Shown here: piece after piece, positions 1 to 5,156 of the stretch
How the letters are laid out: every line of letters starts with the position of its first letter
How positions within the stretch are numbered: the stretch's first letter is position 1
Assembly: GCA_905235165.1 (NCBI GenBank)
Contig: CAJOKK010000075.1
Location: forward strand, 1-7,345
Length of the DNA: 7,345 nt
Direction: 5' to 3'
Source of the DNA: an uncultured Atopobiaceae bacterium
Lineage (GTDB): Bacteria; Actinomycetota; Coriobacteriia; Coriobacteriales; Atopobiaceae
Program-made: the position numbers and the translations under genes
The notes under the pieces: model-generated
What the model was told of the DNA's origin: nothing
What the model saw: the letters and a program-made list of their open reading frames with translations, nothing else
The model's database searches: none

Positions 1-171
1 GTCGTCACGGTGCATAGCGGAGACACCCTCTGGGAGATCGCCGAGGCACATCCTGTTGACGGCTGCTCGGTGCAAGACGTCATCTCTTACATAAAGGAAG
101 AAAACGCCTTGACGACGGCTACCATTCAGGCTGGGCAGCAGCTAATCGTTCCGGCAACCAACACGCGCTAA
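1..171 (+). CDS. LysM-domain protein, C-terminal end (5' part outside window)
   Basis: The window opens inside a reading frame of 56 codons ending in TAA at 169-171. It holds one LysM module: the SGDTLWEIA motif near the start (residues 6-14 of the visible part) and the closing AGQQLIVP motif near the end. LysM modules bind N-acetylglucosamine-containing glycan such as peptidoglycan, so the protein is probably membrane-anchored or secreted, with its N-terminal transmembrane or signal segment outside the window. In actinobacteria a small LysM protein often lies between lexA and nrdR (the Rv2719c arrangement) and is linked to SOS-controlled division arrest, like YneA in Bacillus. The position directly before nrdR fits that, but lexA is not visible, so the division-inhibitor role is inference. 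The LysM call itself is firm. Confidence 0.82.
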   Translation, partial: VVTVHSGDTLWEIAEAHPVDGCSVQDVISYIKEENALTTATIQAGQQLIVPATNTR

Positions 172-276
172 CCGCGGGCCATTTTCGCCCGTATGTGGGG
201 AGCCCGCAGGGTTTGCTCCTTCGAGCACAGATATCCACATAGGATGGTGTATGTTATCTCCGATACAACGTTTCCT

Positions 277-284
277 AAGGAGAG
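277..284 (+). promoter_or_regulatory. Ribosome binding site that fixes the nrdR start
   Basis: AAGGAGAG at 277-284 sits just before the ATG at 287, with 4 nt between GGAG (279-282) and the start. It supports the ATG at 287 over an in-frame upstream ATG at 251, which would add 12 residues before the MRCPKC start typical of NrdR. Confidence 0.75.
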
Positions 285-286
285 AC

Positions 287-739
287 ATGCGCTGTCCTAA
301 ATGCGGCGAGATCGAGTCTAAAGTCATCGATTCACGCCAATCCGATAACCACGACGCCATCAGGCGTCGCCGCGAGTGCGTAAGCTGCGGCTACCGTTTT
401 ACTACCTATGAGCGACGCGAAGAGGTTCCCCTCATGGTCGTCAAGCGAGACGGCACCAAGGAGCCCTTTGAGCGTCAGAAGCTCCTGCGCGGCCTCTTGA
501 CCGCCTTTGCCAAGCGTAAGGTTGACATCAAAGACCTCGAGGAACTCATTGACTCGGTGGAGTCCGAGCTTCGCGATGGGGGAATCGTCGAGGTGAGCTC
601 CCAGGACATCGGCATGAATGTGCTGAGGCGCCTGGCCGACATCGACAAGGTTGCCTACGTCAGGTTTGCCTCCGTCTATCGCGACTTCAAGGATGTTGAC
701 GAATTCAGCGAGGAATTGCGGAGCCTGGCCAATGACTAA
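287..739 (+). CDS. nrdR: Transcriptional repressor NrdR
   Basis: NrdR is the nucleotide-sensing repressor of ribonucleotide reductase operons. The 150-residue product has the family's usual length. The N-terminal zinc ribbon is intact, with Cys3, Cys6, Cys31 and Cys34 in two CxxC pairs, followed by the basic RRRREC stretch at 26-31. The ATP-cone spans about residues 49-139 and starts with the VVKRDGT motif at 51-57; in characterised NrdR proteins it binds ATP or dATP and sets the oligomeric state and DNA binding. The ATG at 287 gives the conserved MRCPxC start. The last 8 nt (ATGACTAA) overlap the dut start, suggesting translational coupling. I found no convincing 16-bp NrdR box in the 115 bp upstream and no ribonucleotide reductase gene in the window, so its targets lie elsewhere. 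Confidence 0.97.
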   Translation: MRCPKCGEIESKVIDSRQSDNHDAIRRRRECVSCGYRFTTYERREEVPLMVVKRDGTKEPFERQKLLRGLLTAFAKRKVDIKDLEELIDSVESELRDGGIVEVSSQDIGMNVLRRLADIDKVAYVRFASVYRDFKDVDEFSEELRSLAND

Positions 740-1178
740 CGACACCATCCAGCTGCCCATCAAGCGTCTTGACCCGACAGTCGAGCTTCCCAGCTATGCC
801 TACACTGGTGACGCAGGCCTTGACCTGCGTGCCAATGAGGACGTCACCCTTGCCCCTTATGAGCGCAAACTCGTCTCGACGGGCCTCGCCATCGCCATTC
901 CCGAAGGGTATGCGGGCTTTCTGCAGCCACGCAGCGGCATGGCCCTTAAGCGCGGGCTCTCGCTCGTCAACACGCCTGGCCTTATCGACGCACACTACCG
1001 TGGCGAGCTGAAAGTCATTGCCATCAATCTGGATGCCTCTGAGCCCATCCATATTGAGAAGGGCGAGCGCATTGCCCAGCTCGTCATCCAGAAGGTGCCC
1101 GTCGTCAACCTTGTTGAGGTGGACGAGCTTGACGAGACTGACCGCGGAACCGGCGGTTTTGGCTCAAGCGGCAATTAA
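732..1178 (+). CDS. dut: dUTP diphosphatase (dUTPase), trimeric type
   Basis: The enzyme hydrolyses dUTP to dUMP and pyrophosphate, keeping uracil out of DNA and supplying dUMP for thymidylate synthesis. All five motifs of the homotrimeric family are present in the 148-residue product: DAGLDL (27-32), PRSG (66-69), GLIDAHYRGE (83-92, with the catalytic Asp86), GERIAQLVI (111-119), and the C-terminal glycine-rich P-loop-like motif RGTGGFGSSG (138-147) that closes over the triphosphate. The start is the ATG at 732 inside the end of nrdR, preceded by GGAG at 720-723 with 8 nt spacing. An upstream in-frame ATG at 651 would overlap nrdR by about 90 nt and add residues with no family match. Pairing with nrdR joins two controls on dNTP pools. 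Nothing appears damaged. Confidence 0.97.
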   Translation: MTNDTIQLPIKRLDPTVELPSYAYTGDAGLDLRANEDVTLAPYERKLVSTGLAIAIPEGYAGFLQPRSGMALKRGLSLVNTPGLIDAHYRGELKVIAINLDASEPIHIEKGERIAQLVIQKVPVVNLVEVDELDETDRGTGGFGSSGN

Positions 1179-1190
1179 CAAGGTATTTAT

Positions 1191-1220
1191 TTGTTTCCTC
1201 CTTTCTCGGTGGCGTACCAT
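1191..1220 (+). promoter_or_regulatory. Weak candidate promoter for the membrane protease gene
   Basis: TTGTTT (1191-1196) and TACCAT (1215-1220) are separated by 18 nt and lie about 40 nt before the protease start. Each hexamer departs from the sigma-A consensus at two positions, so this is only a candidate. Read-through from nrdR-dut is equally possible, because no terminator separates dut from the next gene. Confidence 0.3.
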
Positions 1221-1258
1221 TAGGAACCTACGGTGACGTCTCGATTGAGGAGGTCCTT

Positions 1259-2020
1259 ATGACTCAAGAAGTAGCAACGGAAAAGAGCGATCGCTTCTGG
1301 ATTGAAAAACGACCGCTCGATTTTCCCTTCTATAACGATCCGGATGCAGGCAAAAGGGAGCTTGGCCTTCTCGCGCTTGGCGCCGGCCTTGCCATCCTCC
1401 TGTGCTTTATGCCCCCAGTAGGCGAGGCGCACCTTCGCTTTCTTCGCAGCATCAGCTATTTCCTGCTCCCGTTTGTGCCGATGTGCATAGCCCTGAAGGG
1501 CCATCTCGGAGGCATTTACAAGCGCCTTGTACCCTATGACCTCGTCATTATCATCGTCGGCGTCATTGTCACCTTCTTCCTCAGCCTTTCGCTTGCTGTC
1601 TTAGGTTCCGTGATCGGCATCATCGACCCTGCCACCGTAAAGGCGAACCCTGCCGTCTACGCCGACCATAACCTCGTGTTTTGGATCAGCGTCATCGTGC
1701 AAATCATGGGCGAAGAGCTGATCAAGTTCAGCATTTTTCTGTTTACCCTCACGCTTATGTACAAGAAGACTGGCAGGCGCAAGCTTGGCATTATCGTGGC
1801 CACCATTGTCACCTGCGTCATCTTTGGCGTGATGCACCTGACGGCCTACGGCAACCTTGGTCAGGTCATACTTGTTCAGGGCGGATCCGCTACCGTGAGC
1901 GTCTATCAGTACATCCGCACCAAGAACATCCTTGTCACGTACGCGACCCATTTCTTGTTTGACGCCTACACCTTCTTGGTGACCTCCGCTTTGCTCGCAT
2001 TCCTTGCTACGCTGATATAG
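1259..2020 (+). CDS. CPBP/PrsW-superfamily intramembrane glutamic protease
   Basis: This 253-residue membrane protein has about six to seven hydrophobic segments (roughly 33-53, 62-80, 93-122, 138-168, 175-196 and 223-252). Three membrane-embedded motifs place it among glutamic intramembrane proteases: EELIK at 152-156, FGVMH at 189-193 and HFLFD at 231-235. CPBP (Abi/CAAX) proteins usually show EExxxR, FxxxH and HxxxN or similar, whereas PrsW shows EExxK. This protein combines an EExxK first motif with an FxxxH second motif. In the superfamily the paired Glu and the His residues form the active site. Known roles include CAAX processing, bacteriocin self-immunity and anti-sigma factor cleavage; the substrate here cannot be read from the sequence. 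The start has a strong GAGGAGGT site at 1247-1254. It is followed by its own terminator. Confidence 0.82.
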   Translation: MTQEVATEKSDRFWIEKRPLDFPFYNDPDAGKRELGLLALGAGLAILLCFMPPVGEAHLRFLRSISYFLLPFVPMCIALKGHLGGIYKRLVPYDLVIIIVGVIVTFFLSLSLAVLGSVIGIIDPATVKANPAVYADHNLVFWISVIVQIMGEELIKFSIFLFTLTLMYKKTGRRKLGIIVATIVTCVIFGVMHLTAYGNLGQVILVQGGSATVSVYQYIRTKNILVTYATHFLFDAYTFLVTSALLAFLATLI

Positions 2021-2045
2021 CAGAGAGCTGAGAAGTACCCCTTAT

Positions 2046-2079
2046 GGCGGCTGAGAGAAAACTCTCAGCCGCCTTTTTT
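2046..2079 (+). terminator. Rho-independent terminator after the membrane protease gene
   Basis: A perfect 12-bp stem (GGCGGCTGAGAG at 2046-2057 with CTCTCAGCCGCC at 2062-2073) closes a 4-nt AAAA loop and is followed by six T residues at 2074-2079. It starts 25 nt after the stop codon. There is no T-run on the opposite side, so it should act only on rightward transcripts. Confidence 0.93.
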
Positions 2080-2278
2080 GGTAAATCCATCGCCAACGTT
2101 GCCGCATAGTTGTAGATACAAGGGCCCGTTTTCACAACTTACCGACCGCATTGTCGCGAGCACTCTCCTTTGTCCGGGGGAGTCCTCGAGAGGGGTGAAA
2201 ATACTGGAAGAGAAGCCCTGGCCGGCACTCCCCTGGTTTCCCCCTAAAACGTTGATAATATATCTTATGTAAAGTAAA
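2080..2278. other. Structured intergenic region, possible RNA or dispersed repeat
   Basis: This stretch lies between two terminators of convergent genes and holds no convincing gene. Short open frames on both strands lack family features. Several inverted repeats are visible. TTGTA (2110-2114) and TACAA (2117-2121) are nearly adjacent, and AGTTGT (2108-2113) can instead pair with ACAACT (2134-2139) around GGGCCC (2122-2127). CCGGGGGAGT (2174-2183) pairs with ACTCCCCTGG (2227-2236) over 10 positions with one G-U, and its GGGGAGT part can alternatively pair with ACTCTCC (2162-2168). The 7-bp word AACGTTG occurs at 2095-2101 and 2248-2254. Whether this is an RNA, a repeat element or decayed sequence cannot be settled from one copy. 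Confidence 0.35.
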
Positions 2279-2286
2279 CCTCTCAA
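2257..2286 (-). promoter_or_regulatory. Candidate leftward promoter in the convergent intergenic region
   Basis: Read on the minus strand, TTGAGA (2281-2286) and TATATT (2257-2262) are separated by 18 nt. Each hexamer differs from the sigma-A consensus at one position. Transcription would begin near 2250 and run left through the structured region toward the 3' end of the protease gene. No leftward terminator with a T-run was found in that stretch. Confidence 0.35.
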
Positions 2287-2313
2287 AAGAAGAGAGGGGA
2301 CGTATCCCCTCTC
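2284..2313 (-). terminator. Terminator of the NlpC/P60 hydrolase gene
   Basis: On the minus strand, GAGAGGGG (2306-2313) pairs with CCCCTCTC (2292-2299) in a perfect 8-bp stem around a 6-nt loop, and a T-rich TTCTTTT follows (2285-2291). It lies about 33 nt past the stop codon. A further CCTCTC (2279-2284 on the plus strand) could compete for the same stem arm. Confidence 0.72.
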
Positions 2314-2345
2314 GATAAGAACTCTGTTGCTCAGTCTGCCCTGTC

Positions 2346-3611
2346 CTAGCAGAACGGACCGCCGCCGTAGCAGCTCCACACCGACGTAACGCAGACGGAG
2401 AAGCCAGGCTTCGGCGAGTGAATCATCATGCCGCCGCCGATGTAGATGCCCACGTGGTTGTACTCAGAGTCGGTAAAGACAAGATCGCCGTAGTTCAGGT
2501 TGTCCATACCGTACTTCCAGAGGCCAGCGTCCTGAATGGCGTAAGCCAGAGACTCGCAGCCACGACGCCAGCTACCGTCACCAAAGCAGTAGGACACGAG
2601 ACCAGAGCAGTCAAAGCCGCCCATCGACGGAGAATAGCCGCCCCAGACATAGGGATAGCCAATGCAGGAGTAGGCAGAAGACACTCCCCCGCCGGGGTAG
2701 GCAGAACCGGTGTCAGCAGGCTCGCTCGGCTCCCAAGAGTCATCAGAGGAGCTGGAACCGCCCCCATCAGACTGACCGCCGCCATCGTAGGACTGGTCGT
2801 TACCCGAGTCGTCACTGTAGGAGTCATCAGCAGGCTGAGGCTGGTACGGAGCAGCGCCACCGTCACCACCGTTGTCACCGGTATCAGCGGGCTGATAAGC
2901 GCCACCGTCACCCTCGGAGGTAGCAGCGCTGTTGTCGATAGCCGCAACAGCCGTAGCAAGCGAGCTCTGCTGCGTCTGGGCCTGCTGCGCCTGTGCGGCG
3001 GCAGCGGCTGCGGCAGCCTGGGCAGCCAGCTCGGCCTGAACCTGAGCGTCAAGCTGGTTGTAGTAGTCACGAGCCTCAGAAACGAGCCCCTGATACTCAC
3101 CCACCTTGCTCTGCGTCTCATCAACGCGAGAGGCCTGCTCGTCACGCTGGGTCTTCAGCTGAATGAGCTGGTCGGTAAGCTGGTTCTCCAGCTCGTTGAC
3201 CGTGTTGATCTCCTCGGTCTCGCCCTGAGTAACCTTATCCATGTAATAGAAGCGGCTTACGAAGTCCTCAAGGGAGCCGGAGCTCATGAGGAACTCAACG
3301 ACATCGAAGCCGCCGCTCTTGTAACCGCTGCGAACGTGCTTCGAAAGCAGGCCACGGGCCTCAGCAAGCTGCACCTGGGTTTGATCGATATCGCCTTGGG
3401 TGCGCTCCATCGCGTTGTCGGTGCTCTCGAGCTGAGCCGTCAGCTCGTCAAGCTCGGCCTCAACGGAGGCAAGGCTGCCGCCAAGCTCAGAAAGACGCGC
3501 CTGGGCGGCGTCGAGATCAGCTTGAGGGACGGCGAAGGCAAGGGACGGCGCACATCCGAGACTGAGTGCAAGCGATAGACCGCAGCAGACAGCTCGTTTG
3601 GCATATGACAT
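2346..3611 (-). CDS. Secreted NlpC/P60 peptidoglycan endopeptidase with coiled coil
   Basis: This 421-residue protein has the layout of PcsB/CwlO/RipA-type wall hydrolases. Residues 1-27 form a signal peptide: basic start, hydrophobic core and probable AFA/VP cleavage. Residues about 30-190 are a Glu/Gln/Leu-rich coiled coil that includes the VEFLMSSGSLEDFVSRF stretch common in PcsB-like domains. An Ala-rich run (194-215) leads to a disordered Gly/Ser/Asp linker (about 216-312) with repeated PADTG and YQP words. The C-terminal NlpC/P60 domain (about 313-421) has catalytic Cys335 in DCSGL, His386 in NHVGIYIG, and His398 in MIHSP as the likely third residue. The family cuts D-Glu to diamino acid bonds in stem peptides, and the coiled coil often serves control by FtsEX-type partners; neither is shown here. 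The domain carries six further Cys residues, including the last residue. The start at 3611 is chosen for its ribosome site and signal peptide. Confidence 0.92.
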   Translation of the reverse strand: MSYAKRAVCCGLSLALSLGCAPSLAFAVPQADLDAAQARLSELGGSLASVEAELDELTAQLESTDNAMERTQGDIDQTQVQLAEARGLLSKHVRSGYKSGGFDVVEFLMSSGSLEDFVSRFYYMDKVTQGETEEINTVNELENQLTDQLIQLKTQRDEQASRVDETQSKVGEYQGLVSEARDYYNQLDAQVQAELAAQAAAAAAAAQAQQAQTQQSSLATAVAAIDNSAATSEGDGGAYQPADTGDNGGDGGAAPYQPQPADDSYSDDSGNDQSYDGGGQSDGGGSSSSDDSWEPSEPADTGSAYPGGGVSSAYSCIGYPYVWGGYSPSMGGFDCSGLVSYCFGDGSWRRGCESLAYAIQDAGLWKYGMDNLNYGDLVFTDSEYNHVGIYIGGGMMIHSPKPGFSVCVTSVWSCYGGGPFC

Positions 3612-3618
3612 CAAAACG

Positions 3619-3625
3619 TCCTTTC
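3619..3625 (-). promoter_or_regulatory. Ribosome binding site that fixes the NlpC/P60 start
   Basis: GAAAGGA on the minus strand lies 7 nt before the ATG at 3609-3611. It supports this start over in-frame upstream ATGs at 3641 and 3743, whose extra residues would put a non-signal-like extension before the signal peptide. Confidence 0.75.
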
Positions 3626-3675
3626 GTCGCTGATAGCGCATGCAGTAGATAACATGCGGCGAAGTACGCTTTCCT

Positions 3676-3684
3676 ATAATGCCA
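3676..3684 (-). promoter_or_regulatory. Candidate extended -10 promoter for the NlpC/P60 gene
   Basis: On the minus strand TGGCATTAT (3676-3684) resembles an extended -10 element: TGn followed by a hexamer matching TATAAT at four positions. Upstream at 17-nt spacing only the weak TGTACC is seen. Transcription would start near 3669, giving a leader of about 58 nt. Evidence is limited to this match and its placement. Confidence 0.3.
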
Positions 3685-3720
3685 CAAAAAAGGGGCAAGG
3701 TACAGCAATTGTGGTTTACC

Positions 3721-3760
3721 TGTGAATCTTGATTCAAGCTCAACTAGAGCCTGAATCACA
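3721..3760. repeat. Nested inverted repeats upstream of the NlpC/P60 gene
   Basis: GATTCA (3731-3736) pairs with TGAATC (3752-3757), and inside it GCTC (3738-3741) pairs with GAGC (3747-3750) around a 5-nt loop, with one A/C mismatch between the two helices. A further TGAATC at 3723-3728 can pair with the same GATTCA arm, and TGTGA (3721-3725) mirrors TCACA (3756-3760) at the outer edges. Lying between the apt terminator and the likely hydrolase promoter, this could be an operator or an RNA leader element. No known riboswitch core was recognised. Confidence 0.5.
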
Positions 3761-3785
3761 TGGTTGAGCGTTGCCTCAACAAATA

Positions 3786-3830
3786 ATAACCCCTCTGACC
3801 TGCACTAAAGCGTTAGGTCAGAGGGGTTAT
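3786..3830 (-). terminator. Strong terminator of the apt operon
   Basis: A perfect 16-bp inverted repeat (ATAACCCCTCTGACCT at 3786-3801 with AGGTCAGAGGGGTTAT at 3815-3830) surrounds a 13-nt loop. On the minus strand the stem is followed by the T-rich TATTTGTT. It begins 21 nt past the apt stop and closes the leftward gene cluster. A second small hairpin, GTTGAG/CTCAAC (3763-3780), follows directly. Confidence 0.88.
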
Positions 3831-3851
3831 CAAGAGTCAGTGGAGACCCGC

Positions 3852-4385
3852 CTAGTCCACCTTGATGACGGTAAAGATCTCCTGCTGGTAGTACTCTCCG
3901 ATGATCTCCCTCGGGTTGAGGTAGGCAAGCTCAAGCAAAAATCCAAAGCCGACGACCTCAGCACCAGCCTGCTCGACCAGCTTGGCCGTAGCCACGCTGG
4001 TACCGCCCGTTGCCACAAGGTCGTCAACGATAAGGACCTTGTCTCCCGGACCCATCGCATCCTTATGGATCTGCAGGGAATCGGTGCCGTACTCAAGCTC
4101 ATAGGACTGCGAATAGGTCTCGCGGGGCAGCTTGCCAGGCTTGCGGGCGGGCACAAAGCCCACGCCCATGCGATAGGCAACAGGAGCGCCCACCACAAAG
4201 CCACGAGCCTCGGAGCCAACCACCTTGGTGATTCCCCTACCCATGAAGTTGTCGGAAATCTCGTCGATGGCACTCGCGAAGCCCTGCGAGTCGGCAATCA
4301 GGGGCGTGATGTCCTTGAAGATGACACCAGGCTCAGGATAGTCGGGGATGTCGATGATCAGGTCTTCGAGGTTTGCGGAGAACAT
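3852..4385 (-). CDS. apt: Adenine phosphoribosyltransferase
   Basis: The enzyme converts adenine and PRPP to AMP and pyrophosphate in purine salvage, in the cytoplasm. The 177-residue product matches the usual length of bacterial APRT. Visible signatures are the N-terminal DIPDYPEPGVIFKDITPL stretch (12-29), typical of APRT, the ARGF motif (60-63), the flexible catalytic loop region around RKPGKLPRETY (81-91), and the PRPP-binding motif VLIVDDLVATGGTS (117-130) with its acidic pair Asp121-Asp122. The start is the ATG at 4383-4385, with AAAGGA at 4391-4396 spaced by 5 nt. It follows the ftsR-like gene by 30 nt and ends just before a strong terminator, so it is the last gene of the cluster. In many genomes apt sits near relA/secDF; here its partner is the division regulator. 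Confidence 0.97.
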   Translation of the reverse strand: MFSANLEDLIIDIPDYPEPGVIFKDITPLIADSQGFASAIDEISDNFMGRGITKVVGSEARGFVVGAPVAYRMGVGFVPARKPGKLPRETYSQSYELEYGTDSLQIHKDAMGPGDKVLIVDDLVATGGTSVATAKLVEQAGAEVVGFGFLLELAYLNPREIIGEYYQQEIFTVIKVD

Positions 4386-4415
4386 GTCGTTCCTTTCGTA
4401 ACACGTGCCATAAGG

Positions 4416-5150
4416 TTAGGCTTGGTCGGTCATTCCTTTGAAGGCTTCAGTGATTCGTTCCGTGATAAGGGTCTCGCGCACGCGATTGGTGAGGGCGAGC
4501 ATCTCGGTAAAGGCCTTTTCGAACTGCTCGCGAACCTCCTCCGTCTGCTCGACGGCACCCATGCCCGTGCGCGCGTACACCACGAGTGCCTGCTCGAACA
4601 TGGCGCTCTCGCGGTTGGCCGCCGTGACGTACTGACGCAGGTTCTTGGGGCCAATGCCAAAGCGCCGCAGCTCCTCGCAGGTGCGGATAAGGGCGAAGTC
4701 CTTGCCGTCAACAAGATCGCGCCCATGGGGAGAGCGCTGGAGGGAGATGACTCCCGCCTCGGCAAGCTGCTTCACGAAGGTGACCGAGACACCCAGGAGC
4801 TCGGGGATACGGTCGATGGAGTGGAGCTTCTCGATAACCTCCTCGCTGTCCGTCTCGATCGCAAGGTCGGCGGCAACGGCGGAGGGCATGGCGGTCGTGG
4901 ACGACTCACCACGGTCAAGCTCCTCCTTGATGACGGAAAGCGGCATGAAGCGATTCTTCTGCAGGTAGAGAATCGTCTCCAAGCGCTTGATGTCGTTTTG
5001 TGAGTAAAGGCGATAACCACCCGGGGTTCGGGACGGATTGAGAAGCCCCTCGTCCTCGAGGTAGCGAACCTTTGAGACGGAGAGGTCAGGGTAGCGCTCT
5101 TGCAGGCGCTTAACGACCTTGCCGATGGTTAGGTAGCCGGCGTCTGCCAT
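4416..5150 (-). CDS. ftsR: MerR-family regulator, FtsR-like (Rv1828 type)
   Basis: This 244-residue protein opens with a MerR winged helix-turn-helix (about 6-78): YLTIGKVVKRL, VSKVRYLEDEGLL and the wing TPGGYRLYS followed by DIKRLETIL. The pattern, the length and the position directly after a GarA-like FHA gene match actinobacterial FtsR, known as Rv1828 in Mycobacterium and as FtsR, an activator of ftsZ, in Corynebacterium glutamicum. A second stretch (about 111-165: IDRIPELLGVSVTFVKQLAEAGVI, then LIRTCEELRRFGI) resembles another MerR-like helix-turn-helix. The C-terminus (about 196-240) is Glu-rich and helical and may form the dimer interface. No cysteine-based metal site is seen. The ATG at 5148-5150 lies 6 nt past the FHA stop, and its GGGGGAG site is inside the end of that gene, so the two are probably coupled. 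Regulation of ftsZ here is inference from homology. Confidence 0.88.
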   Translation of the reverse strand: MADAGYLTIGKVVKRLQERYPDLSVSKVRYLEDEGLLNPSRTPGGYRLYSQNDIKRLETILYLQKNRFMPLSVIKEELDRGESSTTAMPSAVAADLAIETDSEEVIEKLHSIDRIPELLGVSVTFVKQLAEAGVISLQRSPHGRDLVDGKDFALIRTCEELRRFGIGPKNLRQYVTAANRESAMFEQALVVYARTGMGAVEQTEEVREQFEKAFTEMLALTNRVRETLITERITEAFKGMTDQA

Positions 5151-5156
5151 CGCGCG

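Noticed and set aside
172..200. CGGGC/GCCCG hairpin (175-191) as terminator of the LysM gene
   Set aside because: The stem is only 5 bp and no T-run follows; read-through into nrdR is equally likely.
225..260. A NrdR box upstream of nrdR (ACAGATATCCACAT region)
   Set aside because: Only part of the ACACnATATnTnGTGT palindrome can be matched and only with a 1-nt gap; there is no second box at the usual spacing.
2095..2254. AACGTTG direct repeats as target-site duplication of a small mobile element (MITE)
   Set aside because: The sequences just inside the repeats are not inverted copies of each other, and AACGTT is itself a palindrome that can recur by chance.
2078..2272. A 64-codon plus-strand frame in the intergenic region
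   Set aside because: It starts at the end of a terminator T-run, has no ribosome site and no domain-like sequence.
2418..3578. A 386-codon open frame on the plus strand opposite the NlpC/P60 gene
   Set aside because: It is antisense to a gene with clear domains, its product is Leu/Val/Arg-rich with no recognisable motif, and it has no ribosome site; GC-rich codon use opens this frame by chance.
3550..3611. Lipoprotein signal peptide (Cys20) for the NlpC/P60 protein
   Set aside because: The residues before Cys20 read SLG, a poor lipobox, while AFA/VP at 25-29 is a good signal peptidase I site.
3675..3680. A perfect TATAAT on the plus strand
   Set aside because: No -35-like hexamer lies 16-18 nt upstream and no plus-strand gene follows; on the minus strand it forms part of the hydrolase promoter candidate.
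3661..3720. c-di-AMP (ydaO) riboswitch in the NlpC/P60 leader
   Set aside because: The conserved core segments of that riboswitch were not recognisable in the region between 3612 and 3785.
3771..5003. A 410-codon open frame on the plus strand opposite apt and the ftsR-like gene
   Set aside because: It spans two well-supported genes and their intergenic gap in antisense, starts inside terminator-proximal DNA and shows no family features.
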